From Catenuloplanes atrovinosus (GTDB taxonomy: Bacteria; Actinomycetota; Actinomycetes; Mycobacteriales; Micromonosporaceae): a stretch of DNA of 64,000 nt. The DNA lies in contig NZ_JAVDYB010000001.1 in the NCBI RefSeq assembly GCF_031458235.1, forward strand, positions 8,023,001-8,087,000, read 5' to 3'. Shown here piece by piece: positions 53,859 through 62,258 of the stretch. Position 1 is the first letter of the stretch. Each line of letters opens with the position of its first letter. The notes under the pieces were generated by a model, which saw only the letters and a program-made list of their open reading frames with translations, made no database searches and was not told where the DNA came from. Position numbers and translations under genes: made by a program.

Positions 53859-54290
53859 CTACTTCTCCCTGCCGCTGTCTCCGCAGTCGGCGCACGTGCC
53901 GAAGAGGGCCACGTGCCCGACGTCCACGGTGAATCCTTTCTCGCGGGCGAGCTCATCGGCCAGCGGCGCCATCAGCATGGGGTCCATCTCACTCACCGCG
54001 CCGCACTGCCGGCAGACCAGGTGGATGTGCTGGTCCTGCCCGGCCGGATGGTAGGTCGGCGACCCGTGCGACAGGTGCGTGTGCCGGACCAGCCCCAGCT
54101 CCTCGAGCAGCTCGAGCGTCCGGTAGACGGTGGTGATGTTGACACCGGCGGCGACCTCACGCACGGCGTGGTGCACCTGCTCGGGGGTGGCGTGGCCCAG
54201 CTCGTGCACCGCCTGCAGCACCAGCTGGCGCTGCGGCGTCAGCCGCAGTCCACGCTCCCGCAACATCTCGGCCAGCGAAGTTTCGGACAC
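53859..54290 (-). CDS. Fur-family metal-responsive repressor
   Basis: 143 residues from GTG 54290. The winged helix (RGLRLTPQRQLVLQAVHEL, ITTVYRTLELLEELGLVRHT) and the metal-binding C-terminus with HIHLVCRQCG and CADCG, four cysteines for a structural zinc. A Zur or Fur assignment is not certain from sequence. It precedes YgfZ directly, which ties it to iron-sulfur or metal homeostasis. Confidence 0.92.
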   Translation of the reverse strand: MSETSLAEMLRERGLRLTPQRQLVLQAVHELGHATPEQVHHAVREVAAGVNITTVYRTLELLEELGLVRHTHLSHGSPTYHPAGQDQHIHLVCRQCGAVSEMDPMLMAPLADELAREKGFTVDVGHVALFGTCADCGDSGREK

Positions 54291-54328
54291 CGTCCGAGCA
54301 TAGTCCGGCGGCCCGTGCCGTACGTCAC

Positions 54329-54691
54329 TCAGTAGACCAGTGCCTGAGCGCCCTCGGTCAGCGACTCCTCCACGAACACCGCGGCACCGGCGATCCGGAC
54401 GCCCTCGATCACGTCCTCCTGGCCGATGTCCCGCCGGGCCGCGCACTGCGTGCAGAGCGTCACCCGGCCGCCGGCCAGCACCGCGTCCAGCAGGTCGGGC
54501 AGCGGCGCGGAGTGCGGCAGCGAGAACTCGGCGGCCCGGCCCGGCAGCGCGAACCAGGCCGACTCGCCGGTCAGCCAGAGCGAGACGCCGACGCCGGCCG
54601 CGACCGCGGTGGCGGCCACCGTGAAGGCCTGCGCACAGCGCTCCGGCGCGTCGGAGCCGGCGGTCACCTTGATGACGAGAGATCGGGCCAT
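54329..54691 (-). CDS. DsrE-family protein
   Basis: 120 residues from ATG 54691. MARSLVIKVTAGSDAPERC, AQAFTVAATAVAAGVGVSLW, LTGESAWFALPG, VTLCTQCAARRDI and IAGAAVFVEESLTEGAQAL fit the DsrE/TusD fold. Two cysteines in TLCTQCA could carry persulfide sulfur. The neighbourhood of sulfurtransferases is suggestive. Divergent from the 34-aa gene. Confidence 0.85.
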   Translation of the reverse strand: MARSLVIKVTAGSDAPERCAQAFTVAATAVAAGVGVSLWLTGESAWFALPGRAAEFSLPHSAPLPDLLDAVLAGGRVTLCTQCAARRDIGQEDVIEGVRIAGAAVFVEESLTEGAQALVY

Positions 54692-54717
54692 GACCGTCAG
54701 CATAGGATGGGCCGGTC

Positions 54718-54822
54718 ATGGTTACCGAGATCGGGTTTGTCAGCCTGCTGGTGGCGGGCTTCGGCGCGCTCGCGGGCGGTCTCGCCTACCTCGCCGTCAG
54801 GATTTCAAGGGGACGCTGGTGA
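54718..54822 (+). CDS. 34-aa single-pass membrane protein coupled to nitrobindin gene
   Basis: From ATG 54718 to TGA 54822: MVTEIGFVSLLVAGFGALAG, then GLAYLAVRISRGRW. One helix of ~22 residues ending in a basic tail, so the C-terminus should be in the cytosol. Its stop overlaps the GTG of the next gene (GTGA 54819-54822), which suggests coupled translation. Too short for routine gene finding. Function unknown. Confidence 0.65.
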   Translation: MVTEIGFVSLLVAGFGALAGGLAYLAVRISRGRW

Positions 54823-55436
54823 CAACGCCTGCCACACCGTCGGACAACCCGCTGCTGCCGCCGTGGGCCTCGCTCGCTCCGGTGGAGTATGCGTACCCGT
54901 ACGAGGAGACGCACGATCTGCGCAGCGGGCCCGACCTGCACCCGCACCTGCTCGGCCTGCTGCCGTACGTGGGCGTGTGGCGCGGTCGCGGCCAGGGCGG
55001 CTACCCGACGCTCGAGGGCGAGGACTTCCACTTCGCGCAGGAGCTGCGGATCAGCCACGACGGCCGGCCGTTCCTGTTCTACGAGTCGCGCGCGTGGATC
55101 ATCGACGAGGAGGCGAAGCCGATCCGCCCGGCCGGCCGTGAGATCGGCTGGTGGCGCCCGGTGGTGGTGAACGACCGGATCACCGACGAGGTCGAGGCGC
55201 TGATGAGCAGCCCCACCGGCATCATGGAGATGTACCTCGGCAAGACCAAGGGCACCACCCAGCTGGAGCTGGTGACGGACCTGGTCGTGCGCACCTCCAC
55301 GGCCAAGGAGGTCACCGCGGGCCACCGGCTCTTCGGCATCGTCGAGGGAGCGCTGCTCTACGCGCACGACATGGCCGCCGAGGGCCTGCCACTCACCCCG
55401 CACCTGTCCGCGCGCCTGCTGCGCGTCGCGGGCTGA
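54819..55436 (+). CDS. Nitrobindin/FABP-like heme-binding protein
   Basis: 205 residues from GTG 54819. A ten-strand beta barrel with the nitrobindin signature GVWRGRGQGGYPT near residue 53, then FAQELRISHDGRPFLFYESR, EIGWWRP, GIMEMYLGKTKGTTQLELVT and a late HRLFGIVEGALLYAHDM, whose His may ligate heme. Homologue of Rv0813c by fold and place. Ferric nitrobindins isomerise peroxynitrite. The 34-aa membrane protein just upstream may localise it. Confidence 0.93.
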   Translation: MTTPATPSDNPLLPPWASLAPVEYAYPYEETHDLRSGPDLHPHLLGLLPYVGVWRGRGQGGYPTLEGEDFHFAQELRISHDGRPFLFYESRAWIIDEEAKPIRPAGREIGWWRPVVVNDRITDEVEALMSSPTGIMEMYLGKTKGTTQLELVTDLVVRTSTAKEVTAGHRLFGIVEGALLYAHDMAAEGLPLTPHLSARLLRVAG

Positions 55437-55452
55437 TCCGGCGCTCGGCGGC

Positions 55453-56313
55453 TCAGCCGCAGGAGGTGGTCGCCGCGACCGCGATCTCGCCGTCGGCCAC
55501 CTCCACCGCGACGCCCTCCGGGCCACCGGTCGTGTAGGCGAACCGGTCCTCCGCGTCGACCAGCACCTCACCGGCGCGCTGTTCCAGGACCTGTTTCAGC
55601 ACCGGCGCCCGCGCCGGGAACCCGGCCACCAGCGTGGTGGTGAGCGCGCCCCCGCCCGGGCAGGCCACGGACGCCGCGCTCTGCCGGGAGCCCTGGGCGC
55701 CGAGCGCGGCCAGCACGCCCTCCGCGCGCCCGGCCGACGCCGGGTCCGCGGGCGGGTCGGGCACGGCCGGCAGTGCTCCGTCGACCGGCCGGCAGCCGGT
55801 GGTCAGCGCCACCCGCAGCACGCCCGGCTCCTCGACGATGCCGCGCAGGCCGATGAACTCGCCCGCGTCCACCCGGAACGAGTTCGTCGCGCCGGCGGCG
55901 TCCCGGCCCAGCCAGATCCGGTAGCCCGCGGGCAGCGCACCGTCCGCGGCCAGCCGCTCGATCAGCGGCGCGCTGTCCGCCGGTGCGATGTAGACGGTGG
56001 CGCGGCGGGTCAGCTCCGCGCCGTCCCGCGCGCTCGTCACCCGGCAGCCCGGCTCGACGCGCGGCGGCTCCAGCACGATCACCGGCCGCGGGCCGCCGTC
56101 GCCCGGCACCGCGGCCACCCGGGCCAGCACGGTGCCGAAGGCGGTCTCCGCCACCGGCAGCGCCCGGTCCAGCGGCCGCTGGTCGCGCACGGTCGCGGCG
56201 TCCGTCCGGTACGAGTAGTACGCCAGCCCGACGATCACCAGCGCCCAGGCGGTGAGCGCGGCCGGCAGCACGCCCCGGCGCCGCCACCACGGGAGTACCT
56301 GGGCCTGCGTCAC
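55453..56313 (-). CDS. Membrane-anchored protein of unknown function
   Basis: 286 residues. One N-terminal helix (AALTAWALVIVGLAYYSYR, ~16-34) anchors an outer region of mixed beta structure with five cysteines (GCRVTS, TGCRPVD, VACPGGG, and TSCG at the C-terminus). No family is recognised. Ends 16 bases from the convergent nitrobindin gene. Confidence 0.7.
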   Translation of the reverse strand: MTQAQVLPWWRRRGVLPAALTAWALVIVGLAYYSYRTDAATVRDQRPLDRALPVAETAFGTVLARVAAVPGDGGPRPVIVLEPPRVEPGCRVTSARDGAELTRRATVYIAPADSAPLIERLAADGALPAGYRIWLGRDAAGATNSFRVDAGEFIGLRGIVEEPGVLRVALTTGCRPVDGALPAVPDPPADPASAGRAEGVLAALGAQGSRQSAASVACPGGGALTTTLVAGFPARAPVLKQVLEQRAGEVLVDAEDRFAYTTGGPEGVAVEVADGEIAVAATTSCG

Positions 56314-56390
56314 CTCGCCATGGTGCCAAAACCGGGAAAGCCGGCCCGCCCCGGGTGAGGCGGACCGGCTCTCACCGGAGTGCGGCGGCG

Positions 56391-56714
56391 TCAGTCGCCG
56401 ACGGTCACGGCGAACTGGTTGAGGCCGCGGTCGGCGGAGACCGTCAGGTCACCGTTGCCGTGGCGGGAGAGGGCGCGCAGCGTCCACGCGCCCGGCGCGG
56501 CGAAGAACCGGAACTGGCCCTGGGCGGACGTGACGACCTCCGCGGTGAACTCGCCGGTCGAGTCGAGCAGGCGCACGTACGCACCCTGCACGGTCTCGCC
56601 CTCGGACGAGGTCACCACGCCGGTGATCACGGTCTCCTTCTCCAGGTCGATGCCGGCCGGCAGCGGAGCCGACTGGTCGGGCGCGGCGCAGGTCGCGTCG
56701 GTGACAGCGGTCAT
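56391..56714 (-). CDS. sseC: DUF1416 protein, SseC-like
   Basis: 107 residues from ATG 56714. IDLEKETVITGVVTSSEGE, GAYVRLLDSTGEFTAEVVTS and FRFFAAPGAWTLRALSRHG are nearly identical in pattern to mycobacterial SseC (Rv0814c/Rv3118), which always follows a thiosulfate sulfurtransferase gene. Predicted beta-sandwich (CarboxypepD_reg-like). Role unknown but tied to sulfur metabolism. GTG 56723, overlapping the preceding stop by GTGA, is an alternative start. Confidence 0.93.
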   Translation of the reverse strand: MTAVTDATCAAPDQSAPLPAGIDLEKETVITGVVTSSEGETVQGAYVRLLDSTGEFTAEVVTSAQGQFRFFAAPGAWTLRALSRHGNGDLTVSADRGLNQFAVTVGD

Positions 56715-56719
56715 GGTGC

Positions 56720-57568
56720 TCACGCCTTTCCGGGCTCGTCGCCGAGGACCACGGGCACGCCGACGAGCGAGCCGTACTCGGTCCAGGAACCGTCGTAGTT
56801 CTTCACGTTCTGGTGGCCGAGCAGCTCCTTGAGCACGAACCAGGTGTGCGAGGAGCGCTCGCCGATCCGGCAGTACGCGATGGTGTCCTTGCCGTCGTCC
56901 AGCCCGGCCTCGCCGTAGATCCTGCGGAGCTCGTCGTCGGACTTGAACGTGCCGTCCTCGTTCGCCGCCTTGCTCCACGGCACGCTCACCGCGGTCGGGA
57001 TGTGCCCGCCGCGCTGCGCCGACTCCTGCGGCAGGTGCGCCGGGGCCAGCAGCCGGCCCGCGTACTCGTCGGGGGAGCGCACGTCGACCAGGTTCTTCGT
57101 GCCGATCGCGGCGACCACCTCGTCGCGGAACGCGCGCAGCGACAGGTCCTGCTCCTGCGCCACGTAGGTCGTGGCGGGGCGGGTGACCTCGCCCTTGACC
57201 AGCGGGCGGGCGTCGAGCTCCCACTTCTTGCGGCCGCCGTCGATCAGCTTGACGTCGCGGTGGCCGTAGAGCTTGAAGTACCAGTACGCGTACGCCGCGA
57301 ACCAGTTGTTGTTGCCGCCGTAGAGCACGACCGTGTCGTCGTTGGAGATGCCGCGGGACGACAGCAGCGCCTCGAACTGCTCCTTGTTGACGAAGTCGCG
57401 GCGGACCTCGTCCTGCAGGTCGGTCTTCCAGTTCAGCTTGATCGCGCCGGCGATGTGGCCACCGTCGTAGGCGGTGGTGTCCTCGTCGACCTCGACGAAG
57501 ACGACGCCGGGCGCGTCGATGTTCTTCTCGGCCCAGTCAGCCGAAACGAGTGCGGTGTCGCGACTCAT
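56720..57568 (-). CDS. Thiosulfate sulfurtransferase (rhodanese), SseA/CysA type
   Basis: 282 residues, two rhodanese domains. The active Cys233 is in YCRIGERSSHTWF of the second domain; the first has VLYGGNNNWFAAYAYW, where the catalytic Cys is replaced. SADWAEKNIDAPGVVFVEVD and DVRSPDEYAGR are typical. It moves sulfane sulfur from thiosulfate to thiol acceptors. It is the first gene after a cysteine-rich leader peptide at 57771 and is coupled to sseC. Homologous to Rv0815c (cysA2) in the same order. Confidence 0.95.
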   Translation of the reverse strand: MSRDTALVSADWAEKNIDAPGVVFVEVDEDTTAYDGGHIAGAIKLNWKTDLQDEVRRDFVNKEQFEALLSSRGISNDDTVVLYGGNNNWFAAYAYWYFKLYGHRDVKLIDGGRKKWELDARPLVKGEVTRPATTYVAQEQDLSLRAFRDEVVAAIGTKNLVDVRSPDEYAGRLLAPAHLPQESAQRGGHIPTAVSVPWSKAANEDGTFKSDDELRRIYGEAGLDDGKDTIAYCRIGERSSHTWFVLKELLGHQNVKNYDGSWTEYGSLVGVPVVLGDEPGKA

Positions 57569-57770
57569 CGAATCACTCCCTGTGAGGATTTGGTGGGTCG
57601 AGTCAGCGCGCGGATTTTCGGTGAGATGTTGTCGCACCACGCGCGGGACCCTGGGATGTAGGGATCTCGGGTTTGTGCGACGGCGCCGGTGCCGGGCTCA
57701 GAGATTGAGTGCCACGCGGTCGCGGCGGCTCAACCGAGCCGGCTCGCGGGCGTGAGAAGCAGCCCCGCCG

Positions 57771-57848
57771 TCAGTGGACGCGGGGACACAGGCAGGTGGC
57801 CACGCGGCACAGGTCGACCGCGCGCCTTTTAGTGAGCATCGTGCCCAT
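57771..57848 (-). CDS. Cysteine-rich leader peptide, probable attenuator
   Basis: A 25-aa frame from ATG 57848 (or ATG 57839) reading MGTMLTKRRAVDLCRVATCL then CPRVH. It has three cysteines (14, 19, 21). It matches the short leader peptides with a LTKRRAVDLCR core and repeated Cys found before sulfur-metabolism genes in actinobacteria. The stop lies ~200 bases before the sulfurtransferase start; in between are a CGGCTC-AACC-GAGCCG hairpin (57726-57741) and the overlapping palindrome GAGCCGGCTC (57736-57745). I infer control by ribosome stalling at Cys codons when cysteine is low. Confidence 0.85.
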   Translation of the reverse strand: MGTMLTKRRAVDLCRVATCLCPRVH

Positions 57849-57915
57849 GCGAAGGACCCTACCAGCGCGTCCACGTCACGGACAGAGGCAACCACCATGC
57901 GGGAAGTGACCGGGG

Positions 57916-58725
57916 TTACGCCCCCTGGTTCAGCGGGACGTCCTTCGCGTTCGCGGTCACCTGCAGCCCCTCGGCCGCCGGCTTGATCTCCGTGACCTGA
58001 AGGCCGAACGGCAGCGCCGGCAGCGCCACGTTGAGCGAGAGCTGCTCCGCGTACCCGCTGATCAGGTTCTGCACCAGGGGGTTGTCCGGCAGCCCGTCCG
58101 CGGTGAGCGTGTCGAAGCGGACCTGCACCTGGTTGTCCTGGACCGCGATGTTCGCCGTGCCGTTCAGCTCGAAGCGCTGGCCGAGGACCTCGACGGGCAG
58201 CGTCGCGCCCAGCTTGCCGTCGCGCTCGGCCAGCGTGATGCCCTCCTGGCCGATCATGGCGGCGAGGCTGGCGTAGTCGATGGTGCCGACGCCGGCCACG
58301 TCGGAGGCGACGATCTCGCCCTGGCCGGTGCGCAGCGTGTCGAGCGGCGCGGTGACGCCGGTGGCGTCGATGTCGAGCGTGGGGATGCGGACCACGTCGG
58401 CCGCGCCGGGCACCGGGCCCTGCACCTCCCGAAGCACCACCGATATCTGGTCGTAACGCCCGGCCAGCACCTGGGTGAGGAACGGGACGCCGCCCACGGA
58501 GACCTCGGCCGGCTCGGCGCTGAGGCCCTGCGTGGAGATCTGGTTGTCGATCTCGGTGCCGATCCGGTTCTCCGCGTAGCCGTGCGCCACCCGGTCCGCG
58601 ACCACCACCAGCACGCCGAGGATGATCAGCAGCACCAGCAGCGTGATGAGCAACGCCCGTCCCCGCCGGCGGCGTCGGGGCCGCTCGACCTCGTACTGCT
58701 CGGTCGGCTGCTCGTACACCGTCAC
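57916..58725 (-). CDS. DUF2993 / LmeA-like membrane-anchored lipid-binding protein
   Basis: 269 residues from GTG 58725. A basic RRRRRG stretch and one helix (ALLITLLVLLIILGVLVVV, ~24-43) are followed by the DUF2993 region (VEVSVGG-like AEVSVGGVPFLTQVLAGRYD, then VVRIPTLDIDATGV). In M. tuberculosis the family member LmeA (Rv0817c) acts in lipomannan elongation at the periplasmic face. Its place before glnR is conserved here. Confidence 0.9.
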   Translation of the reverse strand: MTVYEQPTEQYEVERPRRRRRGRALLITLLVLLIILGVLVVVADRVAHGYAENRIGTEIDNQISTQGLSAEPAEVSVGGVPFLTQVLAGRYDQISVVLREVQGPVPGAADVVRIPTLDIDATGVTAPLDTLRTGQGEIVASDVAGVGTIDYASLAAMIGQEGITLAERDGKLGATLPVEVLGQRFELNGTANIAVQDNQVQVRFDTLTADGLPDNPLVQNLISGYAEQLSLNVALPALPFGLQVTEIKPAAEGLQVTANAKDVPLNQGA

Positions 58726-58786
58726 CGTCGCCTCCCAGCGCGCTCGTTCACTCCAGTGTTCCTACGGATTCCGATACCCAGTGGGC

Positions 58787-59746
58787 TCAGGTGAGGAACA
58801 TGACAGACATCAGGTACGCGGCCGGGGCGGCCAGGGCGAAACCGCCCAGCGGGCCCTGCATGTGCCGCGCGATCCACATGGTCGGCGCGTCGCCGGCCAG
58901 CTGACGGCCCGCCTCCGAGTAGTCCGTGGCCAGGTCCACCAGGCTGGCGGCACCGGCCGCGACCAGCCCGACGATCGCGGCGCTGCCCGGATCGAAGCCG
59001 ACCTGGTACCGCCCGATGACCGCGGCCACGGCGGTGCCGATCATGGTGCCCAGCACCACGCCCAGCCCGCCGCGCGGCACCTGGGGCTCGAACCGCGGCC
59101 AGGCGAAGACCGAGTCCAGCGCGCGCGCCACCACCAGCGCCACGCCGGCCGCGCCGAGGCACACCACGATCGCCTGGGTGCCGGCCGGCTTGCGGGTCAG
59201 CACGATGAGCGTCGCGAGCGCCACCACGCCGAGCACGATCAGCAGCGTGGAGCCGAGCGACTCGCGCACCCGGGCCCGGTCCTGGGCGCGGAACAGCTGG
59301 CCCACCACGCCGGCCAGGAAGCCGCCGAGCGCGACCCAGAGCAGCGGGCGCACGCCGGCGATCGTGGGCATCACGGCGGCGGCGTCCGCGGCCAGCGCGG
59401 TGCCCACCGCCACGGTGGCGACCACCGGGAGCGCGGGCGGCCGGGTCGCCATGGTCCAGGCCAGGACGAACAGCAGCTGCACACCGAGGACCACGGTCGC
59501 GTACGGCAGGCGTGCCTGCCCCGGTCCCGAGGTCTGCGCACCGAAGATCAGGCCGATCGCCAGCAGCGCCGCGAACGCGGCGATGGCCAGCGACAGCAGC
59601 CGGCGCACCTCGACCGGCTCGATCGGCTCGTCGTCGTCCTCCTCCTCGGCGCGGCGCGCGTCACCGACCAGGCTCGGCGTCTTGGGGAAGAAACCGGCGT
59701 CCTTGGACGGGCCCGCGGGCCGGTCGTCATCAGCGGAGGGGAACAC
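58787..59746 (-). CDS. Polytopic membrane protein, unknown function
   Basis: 319 residues from GTG 59746, with about eight helices after an acidic cytosolic start (RRAEEEDDDEPIEPVE). LLSLAIAAFAALLAIGLIFG is the first, and LVLGTMIGTAVAAVI-like GVVLGTMIGTAVAAVIGRY is late. The GTG start is preferred from composition; ATG 59800 would add 18 residues. It lies beside the DUF2993 gene and divergent from glnR. No transporter family could be assigned. Confidence 0.7.
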   Translation of the reverse strand: MFPSADDDRPAGPSKDAGFFPKTPSLVGDARRAEEEDDDEPIEPVEVRRLLSLAIAAFAALLAIGLIFGAQTSGPGQARLPYATVVLGVQLLFVLAWTMATRPPALPVVATVAVGTALAADAAAVMPTIAGVRPLLWVALGGFLAGVVGQLFRAQDRARVRESLGSTLLIVLGVVALATLIVLTRKPAGTQAIVVCLGAAGVALVVARALDSVFAWPRFEPQVPRGGLGVVLGTMIGTAVAAVIGRYQVGFDPGSAAIVGLVAAGAASLVDLATDYSEAGRQLAGDAPTMWIARHMQGPLGGFALAAPAAYLMSVMFLT

Positions 59747-59877
59747 GACTGCGATCGTGCCAGACGCGGCACAGCGACGCTCAGGGCGATGAACGCGCAT
59801 GTGTGATTCCGGTGTCAATACCGCGTCCGCTTGCTCACTCCTTGAACTCGCAGGAGCGCTTTTGTTTAACGATCGGC

Positions 59878-59894
59878 TAAGGTAAAGCCTTACC
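59878..59894. promoter_or_regulatory. Short palindrome in the glnR upstream region
   Basis: TAAGG-TAAAG-CCTTA and, within it, GGTAA-AGCC-TTACC (59881-59894): a 5-bp perfect inverted repeat resembling half-sites of iron boxes but with the wrong spacing. It lies between the divergent membrane gene and glnR. Regulator unknown. Confidence 0.3.
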
Positions 59895-60001
59895 GCCCGT
59901 CAGTGACGCCGGGACCGACGCCAGTTCGGGGTGGCCGGCCTCAGGCTTGAGCTGCTACCGGTCACCTGCGCGGCCCATCCGCCGCCAGGACGGAGGTCTG
60001 T

Positions 60002-60718
60002 GTGGAAATTCTGCTGCTGGTGACGGCACGTGCCGGCGAGCCCTCGGTCGTGCTCCCCGCCCTTGATCTTCTCCCCCACTCGGTGCGGACCGCTCCCCGC
60101 GACGTACGCACCCTCGTCTCCGGCCCCAGCCCGGACGCCGTCCTCGTGGACGCCCGGTCTGAGCTGGCCGAGGCCCGCGCGACCTGCCGCATGCTGCACG
60201 CGACCGGACTGGGCGTCCCGCTCGTCGCGGTCGTGACCGAGGCCGGCCTGATCGCGCTGAACGCGGACTGGGGCGTGGACGACGTCATCCTGGCCAGCGC
60301 GGGTCCCGCCGAGGTCGAGGCGCGGCTGCGGCTGGCGGTCGGCCGGCTCACCAACGCGACGGCCGGGGCCGGTGGCCTGATCCGGGCCGGCGAGCTGTCG
60401 ATCGACCCGGACACGTACGCGGCGAAGCTGAAGGGCCGCCCGCTCGACCTGACGTACAAGGAGTTCGAGCTGCTGAAGTTCCTGGCCCAGCACCCCGGCC
60501 GGGTGTTCACCCGCGACCAGCTGCTGCGCGAGGTCTGGGGTTACGACTACTTCGGCGGCACGCGCACCGTGGACGTGCACGTCCGCCGGCTGCGCGCCAA
60601 GCTCGGCTCGGAGTACGAGTCGATGATCGGCACGGTGCGCCAGGTCGGCTACAAGTTCGTGGTGCCGCCGAGCCGGCCGCTGCCGGAGTCCGAACTCGCC
60701 CCGATCCCGGTCGGGTAA
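60002..60718 (+). CDS. glnR: GlnR-type OmpR-family regulator of nitrogen metabolism
   Basis: 238 residues. [19 protein letters not shown], then [15 protein letters not shown] and [20 protein letters not shown] match actinobacterial GlnR (Rv0818, SCO4159). Asp50 (AVLVDAR) is kept but the acidic pocket is atypical, as in GlnR, which acts as a phosphorylation-independent dimer. The winged helix holds [20 protein letters not shown] and [17 protein letters not shown]. It controls ammonium assimilation and links to phosphate genes. ATG 60002 replaces GTG options. Next to pstS. Confidence 0.95.
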   Translation: MEILLLVTARAGEPSVVLPALDLLPHSVRTAPRDVRTLVSGPSPDAVLVDARSELAEARATCRMLHATGLGVPLVAVVTEAGLIALNADWGVDDVILASAGPAEVEARLRLAVGRLTNATAGAGGLIRAGELSIDPDTYAAKLKGRPLDLTYKEFELLKFLAQHPGRVFTRDQLLREVWGYDYFGGTRTVDVHVRRLRAKLGSEYESMIGTVRQVGYKFVVPPSRPLPESELAPIPVG

Positions 60719-60737
60719 CAAAACCTCCCATACCGCC

Positions 60738-60784
60738 AAGGGCCCGGCGGACGCGGTGATCTACATCGCGTCCGCCGGGCCCTT
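60738..60784 (+). terminator. glnR terminator, 18-bp perfect hairpin
   Basis: AAGGGCCCGGCGGACGCG (60738-60755) pairs with CGCGTCCGCCGGGCCCTT (60767-60784) around an 11-base loop, then CGTTAT. It starts 20 bases after the glnR stop and separates it from the pst promoter region. Confidence 0.9.
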
Positions 60785-60947
60785 CGTTATGCAGCCTTGA
60801 CCTGCGGATTTCATAACGGGAGTGTCACGGCAACAACTCATCGTGATCTCGGCTGACCGGAAATATGCGATATTTCGGTCAGGAGACGCTCGGTTCACGG
60901 GCTGGACAACTGCGCCTCAGACGCAAGCCAACTTCGGGGAGTGACGT

Positions 60948-60969
60948 GTTAAGTCCTTGTTCACTTGCA
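60948..60969 (+). promoter_or_regulatory. Possible PHO box upstream of pstS
   Basis: Adjacent 11-base units GTTAAGTCCTT (60948-60958) and GTTCACTTGCA (60959-60969); a further GTTCACGGGCT at 60893 is in phase (55 bases earlier, five times 11). The second unit fits the PhoP consensus. The 293 bases between the glnR terminator and pstS (60785-61077) hold no gene and presumably carry the pst promoter and leader. Confidence 0.55.
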
Positions 60970-61077
60970 CCGGGCGTTACGGCTACCTGACATCCCTAGC
61001 TTGCAAATCAGCCGGTGCGACTCCGGCGGCCGGGACGCCCAACCCGGCGAACCGTCCACTCGAAGGGAATTCCCAAG

Positions 61078-62190
61078 GTGAAGCTCCACCGGCACGGCGC
61101 TCTCGCGTGCCTCGCCCTGACCACGGCGCTCGCTCTGAGCGCCTGCGGATCGGATAACACGGAGACCGACGCCGCCGCTCCCGGCGCGTCCGCTCCCGCG
61201 GCCGCCAACTGCGCGACCGGCACGCTGAACGCTCAGGGTTCGTCCGCGCAGAAGAACGCGGTCGCTGAGTGGATCAAGGCCTACCAGACCGCGTGCGCCG
61301 GCTCGACCATCAACTACGAAGGTACCGGCTCCGGCGCCGGCATCAACGCGTTCATCAACGGCACCGCCGACTTCGCGGGTTCCGACTCGGCGCTGAAGGA
61401 AGACCAGCAGCCGCAGGCCGACCAGCGCTGCGCCGGCAACCCGGCGATCCACCTGCCGGCGGTCATCGGCCCGATCGCGGTCGTCTACAACCTCGACGGC
61501 GTCGACAGCCTCAACCTGACGCCGGCCACGCTCGCGAAGATCTTCGCCGGCAAGGTCACCAAGTGGAACGCTCCGGAGATCGCCGCCGACAACGCCGGCG
61601 TCACCCTCCCGGACACCACGATCAACCCGGTCCACCGCTCGGACGAGTCGGGCACCACGGAGAACTTCACCAAGTACCTGGCGAAGGTCGCCGAGGCCGA
61701 CTGGACCTACGAGGCCGCCAAGACCTGGCCGTCCGGCATCCAGGGTGGCACCGGTTCCAAGGGCTCGGACGGCGTCGCGTCCTCGGTCTCCGGCGCGGCC
61801 GGCGCCATCGGCTACGTCGAGATGTCCTTCGCGGAGAACTCGGACCTCGCCACCGCCAAGATCCAGAACGGTGCCGGCGAGTTCGTCGAGCTGACCCCGG
61901 AGGCGGCCGGCAAGACCATCGAGGGCGCTGAGGTCACCGGTACCGGTAACGACCTGAAGATGTCGATCGACTACGCCACCAAGACCGCGGGTGCCTACCC
62001 GATCGTCCTGGTGACCTACGAGATCGCCTGCTCCGCGGGCAACGCCGCCGACAAGCTCCAGCTGATCAAGGGCTTCCTCGGCTACGCGGCCAGCGCCCAG
62101 GGCCAGGCCACGCTGATCGAGCTGGGCTACGCCCCGCTGCCGGAGTCGGTGCGCGCCAAGGTCGAGACCGCCGTCGCGGCGATCGCCTGA
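61078..62190 (+). CDS. pstS: Phosphate ABC transporter substrate-binding lipoprotein PstS
   Basis: 370 residues from GTG 61078 (GAAGGGAA ahead). A lipoprotein signal with LALSAC lipobox (Cys ~21) anchors it to the outer face of the membrane. The phosphate-binding loops are visible: LNAQGSSAQKNAVAEWI, GTGSGAGINAF, FAGSDSAL and HRSDESGTTENF. Captures phosphate for the PstC/PstA channel that follows. A possible PHO box upstream indicates PhoP control. Confidence 0.95.
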   Translation: MKLHRHGALACLALTTALALSACGSDNTETDAAAPGASAPAAANCATGTLNAQGSSAQKNAVAEWIKAYQTACAGSTINYEGTGSGAGINAFINGTADFAGSDSALKEDQQPQADQRCAGNPAIHLPAVIGPIAVVYNLDGVDSLNLTPATLAKIFAGKVTKWNAPEIAADNAGVTLPDTTINPVHRSDESGTTENFTKYLAKVAEADWTYEAAKTWPSGIQGGTGSKGSDGVASSVSGAAGAIGYVEMSFAENSDLATAKIQNGAGEFVELTPEAAGKTIEGAEVTGTGNDLKMSIDYATKTAGAYPIVLVTYEIACSAGNAADKLQLIKGFLGYAASAQGQATLIELGYAPLPESVRAKVETAVAAIA

Positions 62191-62258
62191 CCTGAACAGC
62201 TAGTACGTAGGTAAGCGGCTAAGCCCCCCGATATCGAACGCTAAGACGGAGCGCGCTG

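Noticed and set aside
57698-57898. A 66-codon minus-strand frame over the leader region.
   Set aside because: It overlaps the recognised cysteine leader peptide in another frame and lacks any family features.
59878-59894. Iron box (DtxR/IdeR) near glnR.
   Set aside because: Arms and spacing do not match the 19-base consensus; kept only as an unnamed palindrome.
61011-61027. GCCGG-TGCGACT-CCGGC, resembling a tRNA T-arm.
   Set aside because: No matching acceptor, D or anticodon arms could be drawn around it; chance hairpin in the pstS leader.
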